From: Salinibacter altiplanensis
Lineage (GTDB): Bacteria; Bacteroidota; Rhodothermia; Rhodothermales; Salinibacteraceae
DNA: 64,000 nucleotides
Direction of reading: 5' to 3'
NCBI RefSeq assembly: GCF_002894645.1
Contig: NZ_NCQY01000002.1
Location: 1-64,000 of the forward strand
Positions within the stretch are counted from its first letter, which is position 1. Every line of letters begins with the position of its first letter. This document shows, piece after piece, positions 1 through 9,204 of this stretch. A program made the translations under genes and the position numbers. The notes under the pieces were generated by a model that saw nothing but the letters and a program-made list of their open reading frames with translations, was not told the DNA's origin and made no database searches.

Positions 1-947
1 GTGTCGACGCTTTCCTCGAGGCGCTCGCGCTGCTGCTCGGACTCGCGGACCGCCTCCTCCACGCGCCGCTCGACGGAGGCCTTCTCCTCCTCCAGCGCCT
101 CCATCGCGTCGGTGACCTGACGCTGCTGATCATTGAACGTGTCGGCCACCTCGGTGATTTCGTGGGCCCCGGTCAGGGAGACGTACGTCCGTTCCCCCTC
201 ACCGCCGATCTGGCGGGCGAACGACTGGAGGGGCTGGGCCACTCGGGTGCGGAGGACGTACAAGATCGCCGCCACGCCGGCCGCCAGAAGCACGAAAATG
301 CCGACCATTGCCCACCGGACCGTGGTCGACCAACTTCGGCTTGAGGCCACCTCTTGTGCCGCCTGCTCTTCGATCGTCCTCTGAAACTCCTCGGTTGGGC
401 CCAGAATGCGCTTCTTCGCCGCGAGGTACTCGTCCCCGAACATAAGTTGACGCGCTCTTGCCCGCTTTTCATTGGGGGAGAGAGCCCGGGCCGCTTCGTC
501 CAGGTCCGTTTCTGCAATGGGGGTGGGCATGTCTGAGGCCGGGACGCCATCGGCCTCCAGGACTAGGCGCATCGCCTGCGCCTCAGTTTCCACCAGTGCG
601 TCGGATTCGTTCTTGGCCTCCTCCAAGAGCTGAAGCGCCTCGTCTGGTGCCTCCTTCAATTCCAGTTCGCTGACAGCCATCTTGCGGCGCTGCACCTGCT
701 GGACTTCGGTCCAGTAGTTGTCGAGGTACTTTTGATTGCCGGTGACTGCAAACAAGCGGGCCTGACGCGTCAGGTAGTCGGAGGCGTCAGCGACCTGCTG
801 GCTAAGGTTCTGGAAGTCGAACTGCCGTTCGTAGGAAGACTGGAGGGCGTCGGCAGAGCGGGAGTTGAAATACAATCCCGTGCCGAGGACGACCAAAAGT
901 ACCGTGAGTGAGATCCCGGCGATGCGCGTGATTTTGGAAAGCCTCAT
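1..947 (-). CDS. HAMP-domain membrane signal transducer (chemoreceptor or histidine kinase), 3' end outside window
   Basis: I translated this frame by hand from an ATG at 947; it stays open to the window edge, giving about 315 residues of N-terminal half. The layout is a short cytoplasmic start, TM1 at about residues 7-26, a periplasmic helical sensor region (26-207) rich in Gln, Glu and Leu, TM2 at about 208-230, a HAMP linker (about 230-285), then a charged coiled coil running off the window. The output domain lies outside, so it may be a methyl-accepting chemotaxis protein or a histidine kinase. The sensor region has the four-helix-bundle look of chemoreceptor ligand domains. No GGAGG-type ribosome site precedes the ATG, as is normal for Bacteroidota-like genomes. 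The next gene, a PAS/GAF kinase, is divergent. Confidence 0.85.
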   Translation of the reverse strand, partial: MRLSKITRIAGISLTVLLVVLGTGLYFNSRSADALQSSYERQFDFQNLSQQVADASDYLTRQARLFAVTGNQKYLDNYWTEVQQVQRRKMAVSELELKEAPDEALQLLEEAKNESDALVETEAQAMRLVLEADGVPASDMPTPIAETDLDEAARALSPNEKRARARQLMFGDEYLAAKKRILGPTEEFQRTIEEQAAQEVASSRSWSTTVRWAMVGIFVLLAAGVAAILYVLRTRVAQPLQSFARQIGGEGERTYVSLTGAHEITEVADTFNDQQRQVTDAMEALEEEKASVERRVEEAVRESEQQRERLEESVD

Positions 948-1464
948 GGGAGGTGGTGGCTGCGAAAATTCATTGGTTACATGATTTACATGACTGATGC
1001 GTTGGGGTCATCGCGCGTCGGACTCCCGGATTTAAACGTAGCCGGTGGGCCTGTTACTTTTCACTTCTAATTTACAGAATGTGAACCTGGGAAAGCAAGA
1101 AATGGGTTGAACGTGCGAACACTCGGGCGAAGGTCAACGGGTGCGCTCAACGAGGATCCGCCGGAGAGGAACGATCTGCCGGCTGGGTTGCAAGGCCTCT
1201 CCACGTCGGCCGCACTACGCGTCGCCGTGGTATAAAATTTGATTCACACAAAGAAGCCACAGCGTGCCCTCTCTTCTGAGAGACGACCGACGATCCTTGC
1301 CGATAAGAACAGACCCCTGGGCATGCCGTCTCTCGCACTCCGCGGACGGCTCTTTGCCGACTTCGCCCTCGAACGCCGCACACAGGCTCCCCATGGGGGG
1401 GTAACTCGGCGCTGAGAGTTGCTTTCTGCTCCGCCCGTCCTTTCCACCACCTGGTCCCGTCCAC
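948..1464. other. Divergent intergenic region between two sensory genes
   Basis: About 515 bases with no convincing gene; the open frames here have poor third-position GC and are shadows. Short AT-rich patches near 975-1000, 1050-1080 and 1229-1240 stand out against the GC-rich background and may hold the two divergent promoters. I could not match them convincingly to either the Bacteroidota TTTG/TAnnTTTG pattern or a sigma70 pattern. Confidence 0.4.
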
Positions 1465-4242
1465 ATGACATATTTGCTTGTGCTCGCGGTCGGCGCGGGG
1501 GCCGTCCTCTTCGGACTGGGGGCCTTCCGGATCGGCCAACGTTTGAGACGAGGGTACCGCCGAGAGGAGGAGGCTGCGGAAGAACAGGCGGAGCAGAGCG
1601 CTCGCCTGGAGGCCCTCTCCGACAGCATGCCGGGCGTGCCGTACGAATTCCGGGTCGGCCCGGACGGCGAACAGTCCCTCGCGTTTATCGGCGAGGGCGC
1701 AGGGGAGCTCCTGGGGCTCCCCACCGAGGCAGGCGGGTTCTACGAACGGTTCGTGGAGCATATTCCGGACAGCCACCGGGAAAAATTCTTGCGGTCGGTT
1801 GAGAAGGCGGTCGCAAGCCAGTCGCACTGGCAGCTGGAGGTCCCGTTTGACCGCCCCAGCGGAGACCGAATGTGGCTTCTGGGATCTGCAGAGCCCGAGC
1901 CGAACGGGAAAGGGATTCTGTTTCGCGGGCTCCTTCTCGACATTACAGAGCGAATCGAGGAGGAGCGCCGCCGCGAGCAAGTGATCCAGCGTGTTACCGA
2001 CACGATCATGGAGGTGGACGCCGAGTGGCGCCTCACGCTCGTCAACGACCAGGCCGAATCGCTTTTCGACGTGCCCGAAGAAGAGCTACTCGGAAGAAAA
2101 TTCTGGAATGTGTTTGCCCAGGCACAAGGGACTCGCATCGAGAAGGAGTCCCGCCGCGCGATGCAGACCCGGAAGCCAGTTCGTTTTGAGGAGCATTTCG
2201 AGGGGCTGGACGCGTGGTTTAACATTCAGGCCTACCCGAACCCGGACGGCGGCCTCGCCTTCTACTTCGACGACGTCACGGAGCGACGAGAACGAGATGC
2301 ACAGCTCCGAGAGCGAGAAGAGATGCTCCGATCAATTACCGAAAACGTCTCTGAGGGCATCTACCGATCCACCTCGGAGGAGGGAATTGCCTACGCCAAT
2401 TCCGCCTTCGTAGAGATGTTCGGCTACGAGAGCCTCGAAGCGTTGCGGTCGGCGGACCCGTCGGAATTCTATGCCGACCCCGCCGAACGGGAGGCGCTCT
2501 ACCGCGAGGAAGACGAGCAGGGAGGCCTCGACAAGGTAGAGGTGCAATTTCAACGCACGGATGGATCGGTGTTTACCGGTCTCCTGAGCACGAAAACGGT
2601 ACAATCGCCCGGGGGAGAACGCACGTACAACGACGGCGCTGTCACGGACATCACCGAACGCAAGGCCCGAGAGCGGCGGTTCGAACAGGCCGAGACGCTG
2701 TTCCAAAATGCCCAGGATGCCCTCTTTCTCATCGACGTGGAGCGGGAGGGGGCAGAGCGGGCGTTCACGTACCGGCGGGCCAATCCCATCTATGAGAAGA
2801 CGTTTGGGCACGCGGAAGATGACATCTGTGGACGGTCCCCGAGTGAGGTCTTCGGGAAAGAGCCTGGTGCGTTTTTGGAGGCAAAGTGTCGGAAGTGCAA
2901 GCGCCGCAAGGCGTCTCTCGACTACGAGGAGAAACTGTACGCAAAAGGGGAGGCGGCGTACTTCAGGGCCCGTCTCGCGCCGGTGGTCGTCGACGGACAG
3001 GTGCAGCAAATTGTGGGGACCCTTCGGGACATTACCGAGCGCAAGCGACGCGAAGAGACGATCGAAACGCGCCGCCGAAAGATCGAGGCGCTGTACAAGG
3101 CGACCAGTGGACTTTTTTCCATTGACCGACGAGACGCGGTTCCGGATCGTATTCTCGTCGTGCTGGAAGAGGTCTTTGACTTTCCACTCGTGCACATCGG
3201 CCTGGTGGAAGATGGGGCCTTCACCCCCAAGAAAACAGTGGCGGAGGACCTCGCGCGGATGCCCGAGCCACGACCTCGTCCGATGGACGCGGATCTTGCG
3301 GCGACCCGCGCCATCCGGGCCGGGGAGGCCGTAGTGATCGATTCTTCCGACGACCTGGAGAGTGAACTCGACTACGGCGCGCTGACGACCCTCGCAGGGA
3401 TCCCAATCGCCGGACACGGCGCGGTGGTGCTCGGCAGGGAGCAGGGACGATTCAGCTCGTTCAACCTACACCTGTTGGAGGTGCTCGCGAGCTACGCAGC
3501 ACTGGCCCTGGAGCGACTCGAGCGAGAAGAGACGCTCGTCGAAGCGAGGGAAGAGGCGGAGGAGGCCGCCCAGCTCAAGTCGGCGATGCTCGCGAACATG
3601 AGCCACGAGGTCCGCACGCCCCTCATGTCAATGATCGGGTCGGCCGACCTGCTGCGCGAAGACGTGGAGGGGGAAGATGCCGAGATGGCCGAGCAGATCT
3701 TTCGAAGCGGGCAGCGTCTCCAAGAGACGCTCACTTCGGTGCTTGAGCTCTCTCGGCTGGAGGGCGACGCCTACACGCTCGACGATGATCCCGTTCAGCT
3801 GGACGTGATCGTCCGAGAGGTGGCACAGGACCTCAACCTGAGGGCCTATGAGAAAGATGTGCAGCTGGAGGTGGACAGCCCGGGTGCCTCGGTCGAGGCC
3901 CGGCTGGACGAGACGGCAACCCGCCGAATCGTGACCAACCTCGTTGAGAATGCCATCAAATTCACGCCGGAGGGCGGACGTGTGCAGGTCCGAACCCGCT
4001 CCGAAGGGGACGAGACGGTCCTGCTAGAGGTTGAGGACACCGGGGTCGGGATTGCGGAGGACGCGAAGCCGAAGATCTTCGATGCGTTCAAGCAGGAGTC
4101 CGAAGGACTGGACCGGGAGTACGAAGGGAGTGGGCTGGGGCTCTCGATTGTGGATCGGCTTACGACCTACATGGACGGGAGCATCGAGGTCGAAAGTGAG
4201 AAGGGGGTCGGGACGCAATTTGCCGTGCGGTTTCCGCGCTGA
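1465..4242 (+). CDS. Multi-PAS/GAF sensor histidine kinase
   Basis: A 925-residue kinase. One N-terminal membrane helix (residues 3-22) is followed by a charged linker and about four PAS-like modules (roughly 45-155, 165-275, 285-400, 405-540). The modules are separated by the repeated DITER-type PAC endings. A GAF domain follows (about 545-690), then HisKA with the phospho-accepting His714 in NMSHEVRTP, then HATPase_c with the N box (NAIKFT), the DTGVGI G1 box and the GSGLGLSI G2 box, all intact. It should autophosphorylate and pass phosphate to a response regulator; none is adjacent, so it is an orphan kinase by position. Its single TM helix and lack of a periplasmic domain suggest cytoplasmic sensing by the PAS/GAF modules. 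Signal and partner cannot be read from the sequence. Confidence 0.93.
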   Translation: MTYLLVLAVGAGAVLFGLGAFRIGQRLRRGYRREEEAAEEQAEQSARLEALSDSMPGVPYEFRVGPDGEQSLAFIGEGAGELLGLPTEAGGFYERFVEHIPDSHREKFLRSVEKAVASQSHWQLEVPFDRPSGDRMWLLGSAEPEPNGKGILFRGLLLDITERIEEERRREQVIQRVTDTIMEVDAEWRLTLVNDQAESLFDVPEEELLGRKFWNVFAQAQGTRIEKESRRAMQTRKPVRFEEHFEGLDAWFNIQAYPNPDGGLAFYFDDVTERRERDAQLREREEMLRSITENVSEGIYRSTSEEGIAYANSAFVEMFGYESLEALRSADPSEFYADPAEREALYREEDEQGGLDKVEVQFQRTDGSVFTGLLSTKTVQSPGGERTYNDGAVTDITERKARERRFEQAETLFQNAQDALFLIDVEREGAERAFTYRRANPIYEKTFGHAEDDICGRSPSEVFGKEPGAFLEAKCRKCKRRKASLDYEEKLYAKGEAAYFRARLAPVVVDGQVQQIVGTLRDITERKRREETIETRRRKIEALYKATSGLFSIDRRDAVPDRILVVLEEVFDFPLVHIGLVEDGAFTPKKTVAEDLARMPEPRPRPMDADLAATRAIRAGEAVVIDSSDDLESELDYGALTTLAGIPIAGHGAVVLGREQGRFSSFNLHLLEVLASYAALALERLEREETLVEAREEAEEAAQLKSAMLANMSHEVRTPLMSMIGSADLLREDVEGEDAEMAEQIFRSGQRLQETLTSVLELSRLEGDAYTLDDDPVQLDVIVREVAQDLNLRAYEKDVQLEVDSPGASVEARLDETATRRIVTNLVENAIKFTPEGGRVQVRTRSEGDETVLLEVEDTGVGIAEDAKPKIFDAFKQESEGLDREYEGSGLGLSIVDRLTTYMDGSIEVESEKGVGTQFAVRFPR

Positions 4243-4498
4243 ACCGGACGCCTGTGGGGCGCGCCATCCCCGAGAGCACGCAGGGGGCGAGAGTGCCCAC
4301 CCCATGTGGACCAGTGAAGACGGACTCAACGCGGGGCTTCGGGCGCTGGCGGGCAGGCTAGAAGCGGATTGGCAAATCCTAATAGCGTCTCGTTTTTTTG
4401 TTCATTAAAATTTAAACTTTTTGTCACCAGTACTTGGTGTAGTCTGTGGTGCCAAATAATCGGTAGTTTTCCAACTCTCTGCTCGATGTTTCCATCCC

Positions 4499-6583
4499 AT
4501 GAGCTCAAACCACTCTACCGAAAACGATCAAGTGAACGAGCGTCCCGACGGTCTTGAGAAAGATGATCTCGGGGACCTTCTCTCTGGGCAGGGGGACGTC
4601 TCGTTTTTCGTAGAACGCCTGGGGCGTGAAACGGCGTCGGTCCTGGACGAGATGCTTGGCGTGGTCGAGCAGCTGCGGGCTGCGTCCGCCGACTCCGAAG
4701 AACCGACGGCACAGCTACAGGAACATGGAGAGGGGCTCCGTAGGATCTTCCGGTCGATAACATATCTTGCTCATCTCTCCGGCGATCAGGGCGGCCCGGA
4801 TCCTACGGAGGTCGACGCTGTCGCCCTGGCCGAAGAGCTTCTCGAGGACGGCCCCCTGGCCGCCCGCGAGGATGGACTCGATCTTACCCTCAAGGCTCCC
4901 TCGTCGCCGGTCGAGATGATCACGAATCAAGAGGCATTGCGTCAGGCCTTGGGACACCTTCTCGCGACTGCGATCGCGGTCGCGCCGGAAGAAGAGGGGA
5001 CCCTCCGCGTCGATGAAGAAGACGACGCAATCGCCTTTCACGTCGAAGACATGGGCGCCGATGTTTCGACGGAGGACCTCTCGGCCCTCTTTGAGCCCTT
5101 CACGCACCGGAAGCCCAAGCAGGACGCCTCTTCGGAAGGGCTCGGGCTCGGCCTCCCGCTCGCCCGGGCCCTCTCTCACCAGGTAAAGGGGACCCTCGAC
5201 GCCGAGAGCAATCCTGGCGAGGGACGCGTCTTCACGTTGTGCGTGCCCCGGGACGTGACGAGCGCGGCCCGTCCCGAATCCGGTGAGGCCGTCGGGCAAG
5301 ATGCGGTCCGTCTGTTGATTGTAGAAGACAACGACGTCACACGCCGACTTCTGTGCCGGATGCTCGAAGACACCTACCACGTCGACATAGCCGAGGAGGC
5401 GGGACAGGCGATCCAGCAGGCCGAAGAGAGGGCCTACGATGTCTTCATCCTGGACGTAAATTTGAAGGACCGCCGCACGGGGGTCGAAGTGCTTCAGTCG
5501 GTGCGCAAGATGGAGGGGTACGCGTCCACCCCTGCGGTGGCCTGCACGGCGTACGCCCTGGACGACCACCGCGAGCATTTTCTCCGGGCTGGGTTCAACG
5601 ATGTCGTGGCCAAGCCGGTCACCAAGCGGGAGATCCTCGAGGTCGTCGACCGGTGGCTGAACGGCTCTGCCTTGCCGGAGACCGAGGCCCCCGAGATCGT
5701 GTTGTCGGGGATCGAGCTGCCCCCAATTCCGACCACGCTCACAGAGGTCGCAAGCCTCGCGTCCAGCCCCGAGACTCCGGACGTGGAGGCGCTTACGGAG
5801 GCACTTCAGAAAGATGCGGTGGTGTCGCAGTGGCTTGTTCGCCACATCAACTCGGCGTACTACAGCATGCGGGAGTCCATCGATACCGTGGAGCGGGCCG
5901 TGCGGTACCTGGGCTTTCAGCCGGTGTGCAATCTCATCCTGACGAAGGTGATTGGGGAGAGCTTCTCCTCCGCCGACGAGCCGGGCGGAGAGCGGGTGCA
6001 ACAGTACATTATGAGAACGAGCGTGCTGACGGCCTACATTGCCCGAGAGGTGTCCAAAGAGGTCGGCTTTGAGGCCCCCGGGGTGGCGTATGCCGGCGGA
6101 ATTTTTGCCCAAATTGGCCGCCTGGCCCTTCTCGAAGAAGAGGAGACCTACATCGATCTCTGGTTTGAAGGGCCGGATCGGTCGGGCGATTTCCAGGGGC
6201 CGCCCCCGCAGGGACAAGAGATTCTGCACTTCGAAGAGGACTATGTGCAGAACGGGGCGGCGGTCGGCAAGGCGTGCGGCGTTTCCGACCGGTTGCAGGC
6301 CGTCCTCCGTGGCCACCACCGCCCCGGACGTGCCCGCGAGCAGTACCGGCCGCTGGTCCCAATCGTCGCGCTGGCGTTTGAGGTGGCCCACCACGCAGGC
6401 GGCCTCGAAGACGACGATCCGTGGGGCGGACCGGAGGCCCTCACCAGTGATCTTCGGGACTTTCAGGTCATCCGCCACGTGGTCGACGGGGAGCCGCTCT
6501 CCGAGGGCGAGCTGATCTCATCGGTCACGGGCATCGTCAACGACGCCCAGGAGTTTGTGGGCGAGGTGTTGGACGCGGCGTAG
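4499..6583 (+). CDS. Degenerate histidine kinase-receiver-HDOD fusion protein
   Basis: A 694-residue, very acidic soluble protein. Residues about 30-260 look like a histidine kinase core, but the phospho-acceptor H box is missing. The N-box Asn is also missing (LATAIAVA where NNAIKFT is expected), and the G1 box is altered (DMGADV); only the GLGLGLPLA G2 box is good. A receiver domain follows at about 270-390 with acidic residues, phospho-acceptor Asp319 in ILDVNL and the conserved Lys in AKPVTK. An HDOD domain starts at about 404 (ELPPIPTTL) and runs to about 600. HDOD proteins are usually signalling outputs related to HD-GYP domains but without phosphodiesterase activity. The protein is probably a phospho-regulated output that still binds nucleotide or partner proteins; a partner kinase must phosphorylate it, possibly the adjacent kinase at 1465. 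The upstream 250 bases include an AT-rich patch (4391-4425) suitable for a promoter. Confidence 0.85.
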   Translation: MSSNHSTENDQVNERPDGLEKDDLGDLLSGQGDVSFFVERLGRETASVLDEMLGVVEQLRAASADSEEPTAQLQEHGEGLRRIFRSITYLAHLSGDQGGPDPTEVDAVALAEELLEDGPLAAREDGLDLTLKAPSSPVEMITNQEALRQALGHLLATAIAVAPEEEGTLRVDEEDDAIAFHVEDMGADVSTEDLSALFEPFTHRKPKQDASSEGLGLGLPLARALSHQVKGTLDAESNPGEGRVFTLCVPRDVTSAARPESGEAVGQDAVRLLIVEDNDVTRRLLCRMLEDTYHVDIAEEAGQAIQQAEERAYDVFILDVNLKDRRTGVEVLQSVRKMEGYASTPAVACTAYALDDHREHFLRAGFNDVVAKPVTKREILEVVDRWLNGSALPETEAPEIVLSGIELPPIPTTLTEVASLASSPETPDVEALTEALQKDAVVSQWLVRHINSAYYSMRESIDTVERAVRYLGFQPVCNLILTKVIGESFSSADEPGGERVQQYIMRTSVLTAYIAREVSKEVGFEAPGVAYAGGIFAQIGRLALLEEEETYIDLWFEGPDRSGDFQGPPPQGQEILHFEEDYVQNGAAVGKACGVSDRLQAVLRGHHRPGRAREQYRPLVPIVALAFEVAHHAGGLEDDDPWGGPEALTSDLRDFQVIRHVVDGEPLSEGELISSVTGIVNDAQEFVGEVLDAA

Positions 6584-6635
6584 CCCCCGCCCGACGGCCC
6601 GGGCCCTGCCGCGAGGAGACAATGCCCAAAGCCCA

Positions 6636-9113
6636 TCACGATGATGAGGGGGCCGGGATGTCGCGCCGGGCGTTGAGCCGCAGCACGAGCCGTCGCGTGC
6701 TGGTGAGGAGGTCGGGCTCGAGAATGACGTTGTGGGCAGGGAGGCCCAGTTCTCCGAGGCGTGTCGTCACCTCAGTGCCGTTGGAGGCCTGTGTCGTCAC
6801 GGCGAGCACGTGTTCGGGGGCGATCCGGGCCTCGTCCACGAGCCAGCGCGCGATGCGGACGGCCTGCGATGGGGCGGACGGGTCGACGTGGAGGACGAGG
6901 TCGCGCACGTCATCGAGGCGGTCCCGAAGATCCTTTAGGGGGGCGGCGCTGCAGGAGCGAACGTCGAAGTGGGCGATCACCTTCTCGTCGTGCTCCAGGT
7001 AGCGCGCGAGGCCCTCTTGCGCCCGGGGGGCCTGTTCGACGACCAGGATGGGATGACGATCGGCATCGGGGCGCGGCACCGGCGGGAACGTATGGGCCAC
7101 CTGCTCCTCCAGCGCCACGTCGTAGAGAAAGTCGGCCACCTGCTCCGGAAAAGAGCCCTCGTCGGTATTCCAGTCGGACTGGAACGGGTTCATGAGGCAG
7201 GTGCGGAGGAGGGTCAGCGACGCGTCGTTTTCGGCGGCCTCTTGGACCACGTCGGTGGGGAGGAGGTCCTCCAAGATGTGCGCATAGTCGGCCACCCCGA
7301 CCTCCGTCTGGGAGAGCAGGAAGGCGTACTGGTTGATGTCCTCCCGCCCGTCGACGGTCATCTGTTGCCAGATGCGGTTCGTGTAGTCGTTGAGGGCGGC
7401 GACGCTCTCGACGCCCTCTCCCGGCGCCACCACAAAGCAGAACGCCACCGTCTCCGGATGGTGGAACGGGCGCAGGTCCAGCTCGCCCTCAGGGGCGGCG
7501 AAGCGCTCCGTCAGGGCCTCGAACAGCTGCTGGTTGGCCTGGATGCAGTTTTTCATGAAGCGCCCGTGGCCCTCGGGGGTGAGGGGCACCATCGCCTGCG
7601 ACAGGTAGCAGCTCACGGCCACCGCGCCGGGCCGGGAGCCCTCCAGCGTCCACTGCCCGAGGAAGCCGCCAAAGCCGGACTGGTCCTCGTCGGCGAGGTA
7701 CGGGGCCTTGTACGCGATGGCGTCACGGACGTGATGGTCGCGGAAGAGAACAGCGCCCGCGGGATAGGGCACGTAGCCAAACTTGTGAGGATCAATCGTC
7801 ATCGAGTCCGTCGCGGGGAGCATCGCAAGGGCCTCCACGTCGTCGGTGGGCAAGAGGCCGTCGGGGCCCACGAGGTCGTCGTCGAGCTGAGCGGGCGGGA
7901 CGAAGTCCCCGTCGTCCGTCTTTGGGAGAAGGGAGGCGAAGAAGCCCCCGAAGGCGGCGTCGCAGTGGTGCCAGAACGTGAGGCCGGCGTCGCCCATCTC
8001 GCTGCGCACGGCCTCAATCTCGTGCAGCGGGTCGATGGCGCCCTCCTCCGTGGTGCCCACGATGGAGACTACCCCGAGCACCGGCTGCCGGTTCTCGATG
8101 CACGTCCGTAGCCGCTCCCGCAGCGCGTCGGTGTTGAGGCGGATGCGGTCGTCCACGGGGACCGTCTCCAGCGCGTCGGCCCCGAGGCCCACCACGTCCA
8201 TGTTTTTCTGCCAGCAGTAGTGGGTCGCCTGCGAGATGAATACCTTTGGCAGGCGCGCCGGGTCGTCGGGAAACGCGCGGTTGTACTGGAGCAGAAACGA
8301 GGCAAGCCCGGCCCGTCGCACGCTGGGCAGCGCCTCCTGAAACGCCTGCGCCCGTTCCGGCGGCCCCTCTCCCAGGGTCGCCTTGATGCGCAGGTGCAGG
8401 TCGGTAATGGCATCGATCGGAAGGTTCGAAAGGCGCCACGTGGACAGCGCCCTGAGGGCCGCGCGCTCGCCGGTGGCGGTCGTTACCTCCAGGTCGGCAA
8501 GCGACGCGAACGCGTCGGTCTGGCGGGCCACGAGGCGGACGGCCAGTGGGTAGAGCCGGATGTTTCGGGCGATCCAGAGCGCCTCCAAGTTGGCCACCGT
8601 CCCGCCGCTACAGAGATGGCCCCAGCTGTAGGTCGAGCGCCGCGTGTGGGCGTCCTGGGGCAGCGTCTTGGGCAGGAACGTGGGGTAGCCCACCATCTCG
8701 GCGAGGGCTTTGAAGTAGGCCCGCTCCTCCCGCACCGTTTCGGGGGACACCTCCGCCACCACGTTGTTCTGGTTGTAGAGGAGGCCGGCAAAATAGCCCA
8801 CGAAGGCGGGGAGCGAGGGGTCGCTCACGATGTGGGCCACCTGCCGCGGCGAGTAGAGGGGCGCCGCCCGCTTCAGCTCCGCCAGAATTTTGGAGAGCTC
8901 GTCCCGCAGCCGGGCGGACATGTCGTCGAACGCCTCGGTGCGCTTGTCGCGCTCGTCGATCAGGCGCGGGTCGCGGGGGTGAAAGTTGCGGCGCCAAAAG
9001 ACGTGGTCGCGGAGCACTTCGAGGAGCAGGCGCTCCAGCTCGTCGGCGTTCTCGCCCTTCGGTCCCAGAAAAGCGGCCTTGTGGAGGGTGTCGGAAGAGG
9101 GCGTGTCGGACAT
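6636..9113 (-). CDS. Pyridoxal-phosphate-dependent decarboxylase with extra C-terminal domain
   Basis: An 825-residue PLP enzyme of the group II decarboxylase type (glutamate, tyrosine or aspartate decarboxylase-like). The PLP-binding Lys444 lies in TIDPHKFGYVPYPAG, and a STYSWGHLCSGGTVANLEA segment resembles the cofactor and substrate region of the family. Known members are usually 450-620 residues. This one carries about 120 additional C-terminal residues (from about 700) with a Rossmann/receiver-like beta-alpha rhythm but without the acidic cluster and Lys of a working receiver. The substrate cannot be assigned from sequence alone; an amino acid is expected. It lies 91 bases downstream of the SLC12-type transporter on the same strand, so co-transcription is likely. 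Decarboxylase plus transporter could serve pH or osmotic balance, but that link is inference. Confidence 0.88.
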   Translation of the reverse strand: MSDTPSSDTLHKAAFLGPKGENADELERLLLEVLRDHVFWRRNFHPRDPRLIDERDKRTEAFDDMSARLRDELSKILAELKRAAPLYSPRQVAHIVSDPSLPAFVGYFAGLLYNQNNVVAEVSPETVREERAYFKALAEMVGYPTFLPKTLPQDAHTRRSTYSWGHLCSGGTVANLEALWIARNIRLYPLAVRLVARQTDAFASLADLEVTTATGERAALRALSTWRLSNLPIDAITDLHLRIKATLGEGPPERAQAFQEALPSVRRAGLASFLLQYNRAFPDDPARLPKVFISQATHYCWQKNMDVVGLGADALETVPVDDRIRLNTDALRERLRTCIENRQPVLGVVSIVGTTEEGAIDPLHEIEAVRSEMGDAGLTFWHHCDAAFGGFFASLLPKTDDGDFVPPAQLDDDLVGPDGLLPTDDVEALAMLPATDSMTIDPHKFGYVPYPAGAVLFRDHHVRDAIAYKAPYLADEDQSGFGGFLGQWTLEGSRPGAVAVSCYLSQAMVPLTPEGHGRFMKNCIQANQQLFEALTERFAAPEGELDLRPFHHPETVAFCFVVAPGEGVESVAALNDYTNRIWQQMTVDGREDINQYAFLLSQTEVGVADYAHILEDLLPTDVVQEAAENDASLTLLRTCLMNPFQSDWNTDEGSFPEQVADFLYDVALEEQVAHTFPPVPRPDADRHPILVVEQAPRAQEGLARYLEHDEKVIAHFDVRSCSAAPLKDLRDRLDDVRDLVLHVDPSAPSQAVRIARWLVDEARIAPEHVLAVTTQASNGTEVTTRLGELGLPAHNVILEPDLLTSTRRLVLRLNARRDIPAPSSS

Positions 9114-9204
9114 GGAAGAGAAGGATGTGCGAGAGGGATCAGTGCGTTCCGTACGGGCTGTGGACGCAAACCTTTTCGGTACGGAGAATTTTCACCGAGC
9201 GGCC

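Noticed and set aside
1147-1980. Minus-strand frame opposite the start of the PAS/GAF kinase
   Set aside because: It is a shadow of the kinase coding sequence, with no conserved domain and poor codon pattern.
4391-4425. AT-rich patch with TTTG-like elements before the HDOD fusion gene
   Set aside because: The spacing does not give a good -33/-7 pair, so I mention it in the gene entry only and do not call a promoter.
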